Below, piece after piece: positions 63,070 to 64,000 of a DNA stretch of 64,000 nucleotides (the stretch's first letter is position 1; each line of letters opens with the position of its first letter). The position numbers and the translations under genes were made by a program. The stretch is from Bacteroides sp. UBA1317 (GTDB lineage Bacteria > Bacteroidota > Bacteroidia > Bacteroidales > Bacteroidaceae). Below the pieces are notes generated by a model that was given only the letters and a program-made list of their open reading frames with translations, ran no database searches and had not been told where the DNA came from. Location: positions 1 to 64,000 of the forward strand of contig DBTL01000091.1 in NCBI GenBank assembly GCA_002307035.1, given 5' to 3'.

Positions 63070-64000
63070 ATGAAAATAAAACCTGATTTAAATTTTTGGA
63101 AGCTGTGGAACATCAGTTTCGGCTTTTTCGGTGTGCAGATTGCTTATGCGCTGCAAAGTGCCAACATTAGCCGTATATTCTCTACGCTGGGGGCCGATCC
63201 TCATAATTTGAGTTATTTTTGGATCCTTCCTCCACTGGCGGGCATCATCGTGCAACCGATCATCGGATCGGCAAGTGACAAGACGTGGACACGTTTCGGA
63301 AGGAGGATACCTTATTTATTTATAGGATCCATTGTTGCCATGTTGGTGATGTGCTTACTGCCTAATGCGGGAAGCTTTGGGATGGCAGTGGGCACTGCAA
63401 TGATATTCGGGGTGGTTTCGCTCATGTTTCTCGACACGTCTGTCAATATGGCCATGCAGCCTTTCAAGATGTTGGTGGGCGACATGGTGAATGAAAAGCA
63501 AAAGGGTCTGGCCTACTCCATCCAGAGTTTTCTGTGCAATGCCGGTAGCCTGATGGGGTACATGTTTCCTTTCATCTTTACCTGGATAGGAATCAGCAAC
63601 ATAGCCGAAAAAGGTACAGTGCCCGATTCGGTGATTTACTCTTTCTATATCGGTGCCGCCATCTTGATGTTGTGCGTGATCTACACCATGCTGAAGGTGA
63701 AAGAGATGCCGCCAAAAGAATTTGAAGCGTTTCATGGCATCACAGCAGATGAAAAGAAAGAAAAGACGGATTTCCTTTCGTTACTGAAACATGCACCGAA
63801 AGTGTTTTGGACAGTCGGGTTGGTACAGTTTTTCAGTTGGGCAGCCTTTATGTATATGTGGACGTACACCAACGGCGCCATTGCCGACACGGTGTGGAAT
63901 GCAACAAGTGCACAAAGTGAAGGATATCAGGAAGCAGGCAACTGGGTAGGTGTGCTCTTTGCCGTGCAAGCCATCGGTTCGGTAGTCTGGGCTATCGTGT
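63070..64000 (+). CDS. MFS sugar transporter, partial (3' end beyond window)
   Basis: The frame opens at ATG 63070, 29 bases after lacI, and stays open to the window edge (310 codons). It begins MKIKPDLNFWKLWNISFGFF and has GPH/SLC45-like sucrose/maltose transporter features: 'LPPLAGIIVQPIIGSASDKTWTRFGRR' after TM2, and 'MLVGDMVNEKQKGLAYSIQSF' in the middle. It would take maltose or small glucans through the inner membrane. Co-transcribed with lacI in all likelihood. In related Bacteroidetes loci such genes are followed by a maltose phosphorylase and a phosphoglucomutase. Confidence 0.88.
   Translation, partial: MKIKPDLNFWKLWNISFGFFGVQIAYALQSANISRIFSTLGADPHNLSYFWILPPLAGIIVQPIIGSASDKTWTRFGRRIPYLFIGSIVAMLVMCLLPNAGSFGMAVGTAMIFGVVSLMFLDTSVNMAMQPFKMLVGDMVNEKQKGLAYSIQSFLCNAGSLMGYMFPFIFTWIGISNIAEKGTVPDSVIYSFYIGAAILMLCVIYTMLKVKEMPPKEFEAFHGITADEKKEKTDFLSLLKHAPKVFWTVGLVQFFSWAAFMYMWTYTNGAIADTVWNATSAQSEGYQEAGNWVGVLFAVQAIGSVVWAIV

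Overview
The window looks like chromosomal DNA of a Bacteroides-type gut bacterium (order Bacteroidales). The signs are a SusC/SusD/SusE starch locus, a Na+-pumping methylmalonyl-CoA decarboxylase cluster of the succinate-propionate pathway, several Bacteroides-type secreted proteins and lipoproteins, and many promoters of the Bacteroides form (TAnnTTTG at -7, often a TTTG-like box about 19-21 bases upstream). DNA composition is moderately AT-rich and gene order is mostly housekeeping. I saw no tRNA, rRNA, CRISPR array, transposase, integrase or phage gene. The species cannot be named from sequence alone.

Layout. 1-5.7 kb: a palindromic repeat, a dihydrouridine synthase, a periplasmic Tricorn-like protease, an RRM RNA-binding protein and a small secreted protein. 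5.9-10 kb: a leftward four-gene operon (GT2 - LAB_N membrane protein - UDP-sugar epimerase - ArnT-like transferase) that resembles a polyprenyl-linked sugar decoration pathway for the cell surface. 10-30.2 kb: a DUF6051-like hydrolase, Kup, a two-component system, a MATE pump, a TlpA-like thioredoxin, pheS, an MFS pump, nth, pgk, an orphan substrate-binding lipoprotein with a porin, a DUF418 membrane protein and a TPR protein. 30.4-36.4 kb: a DUF3836-like secreted protein, an AT-rich GT2, a leftward operon (nitroreductase - DUF2520 - KdsC-like - Maf), a 62-residue basic protein and a FemAB/GNAT-like protein. 36.5-41.2 kb: the methylmalonyl-CoA epimerase/decarboxylase operon. 41.3-53.9 kb: a TPR protein, a SusA-like neopullulanase, class II aldolase, a secreted EEP nuclease/phosphatase, L31, PBP1A, and a siderophore-type TonB receptor with a PepSY membrane protein. 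54-64 kb: a starch/maltodextrin utilization locus (susC - susD - susE - GH13 amylase, leftward), divergent from a LacI-type regulator and an MFS sugar transporter cut by the window edge.

How the parts connect. A near-perfect LacI-type operator (TGCAATCGTTTGCA, 61866-61879) lies between susC and lacI. A very similar site (TGAAAACGTTTGCA, 42683-42696) lies upstream of the unlinked SusA-like gene 19 kb away, 35 bp from its -7 box. This suggests that one LacI-type regulator controls both the outer-membrane import locus and the periplasmic neopullulanase. Other notable elements are a dispersed palindromic repeat (1-73 and 34877-34968), a degenerate 5 x 22-bp tandem array (26451-26560), a promoter-terminator pair enclosing about 65 nt without a gene (26320-26399), a sigma54-like promoter (30286-30302), a putative leaderless gene (35411), and a terminator-like hairpin inside the sus operon (55954-55983).
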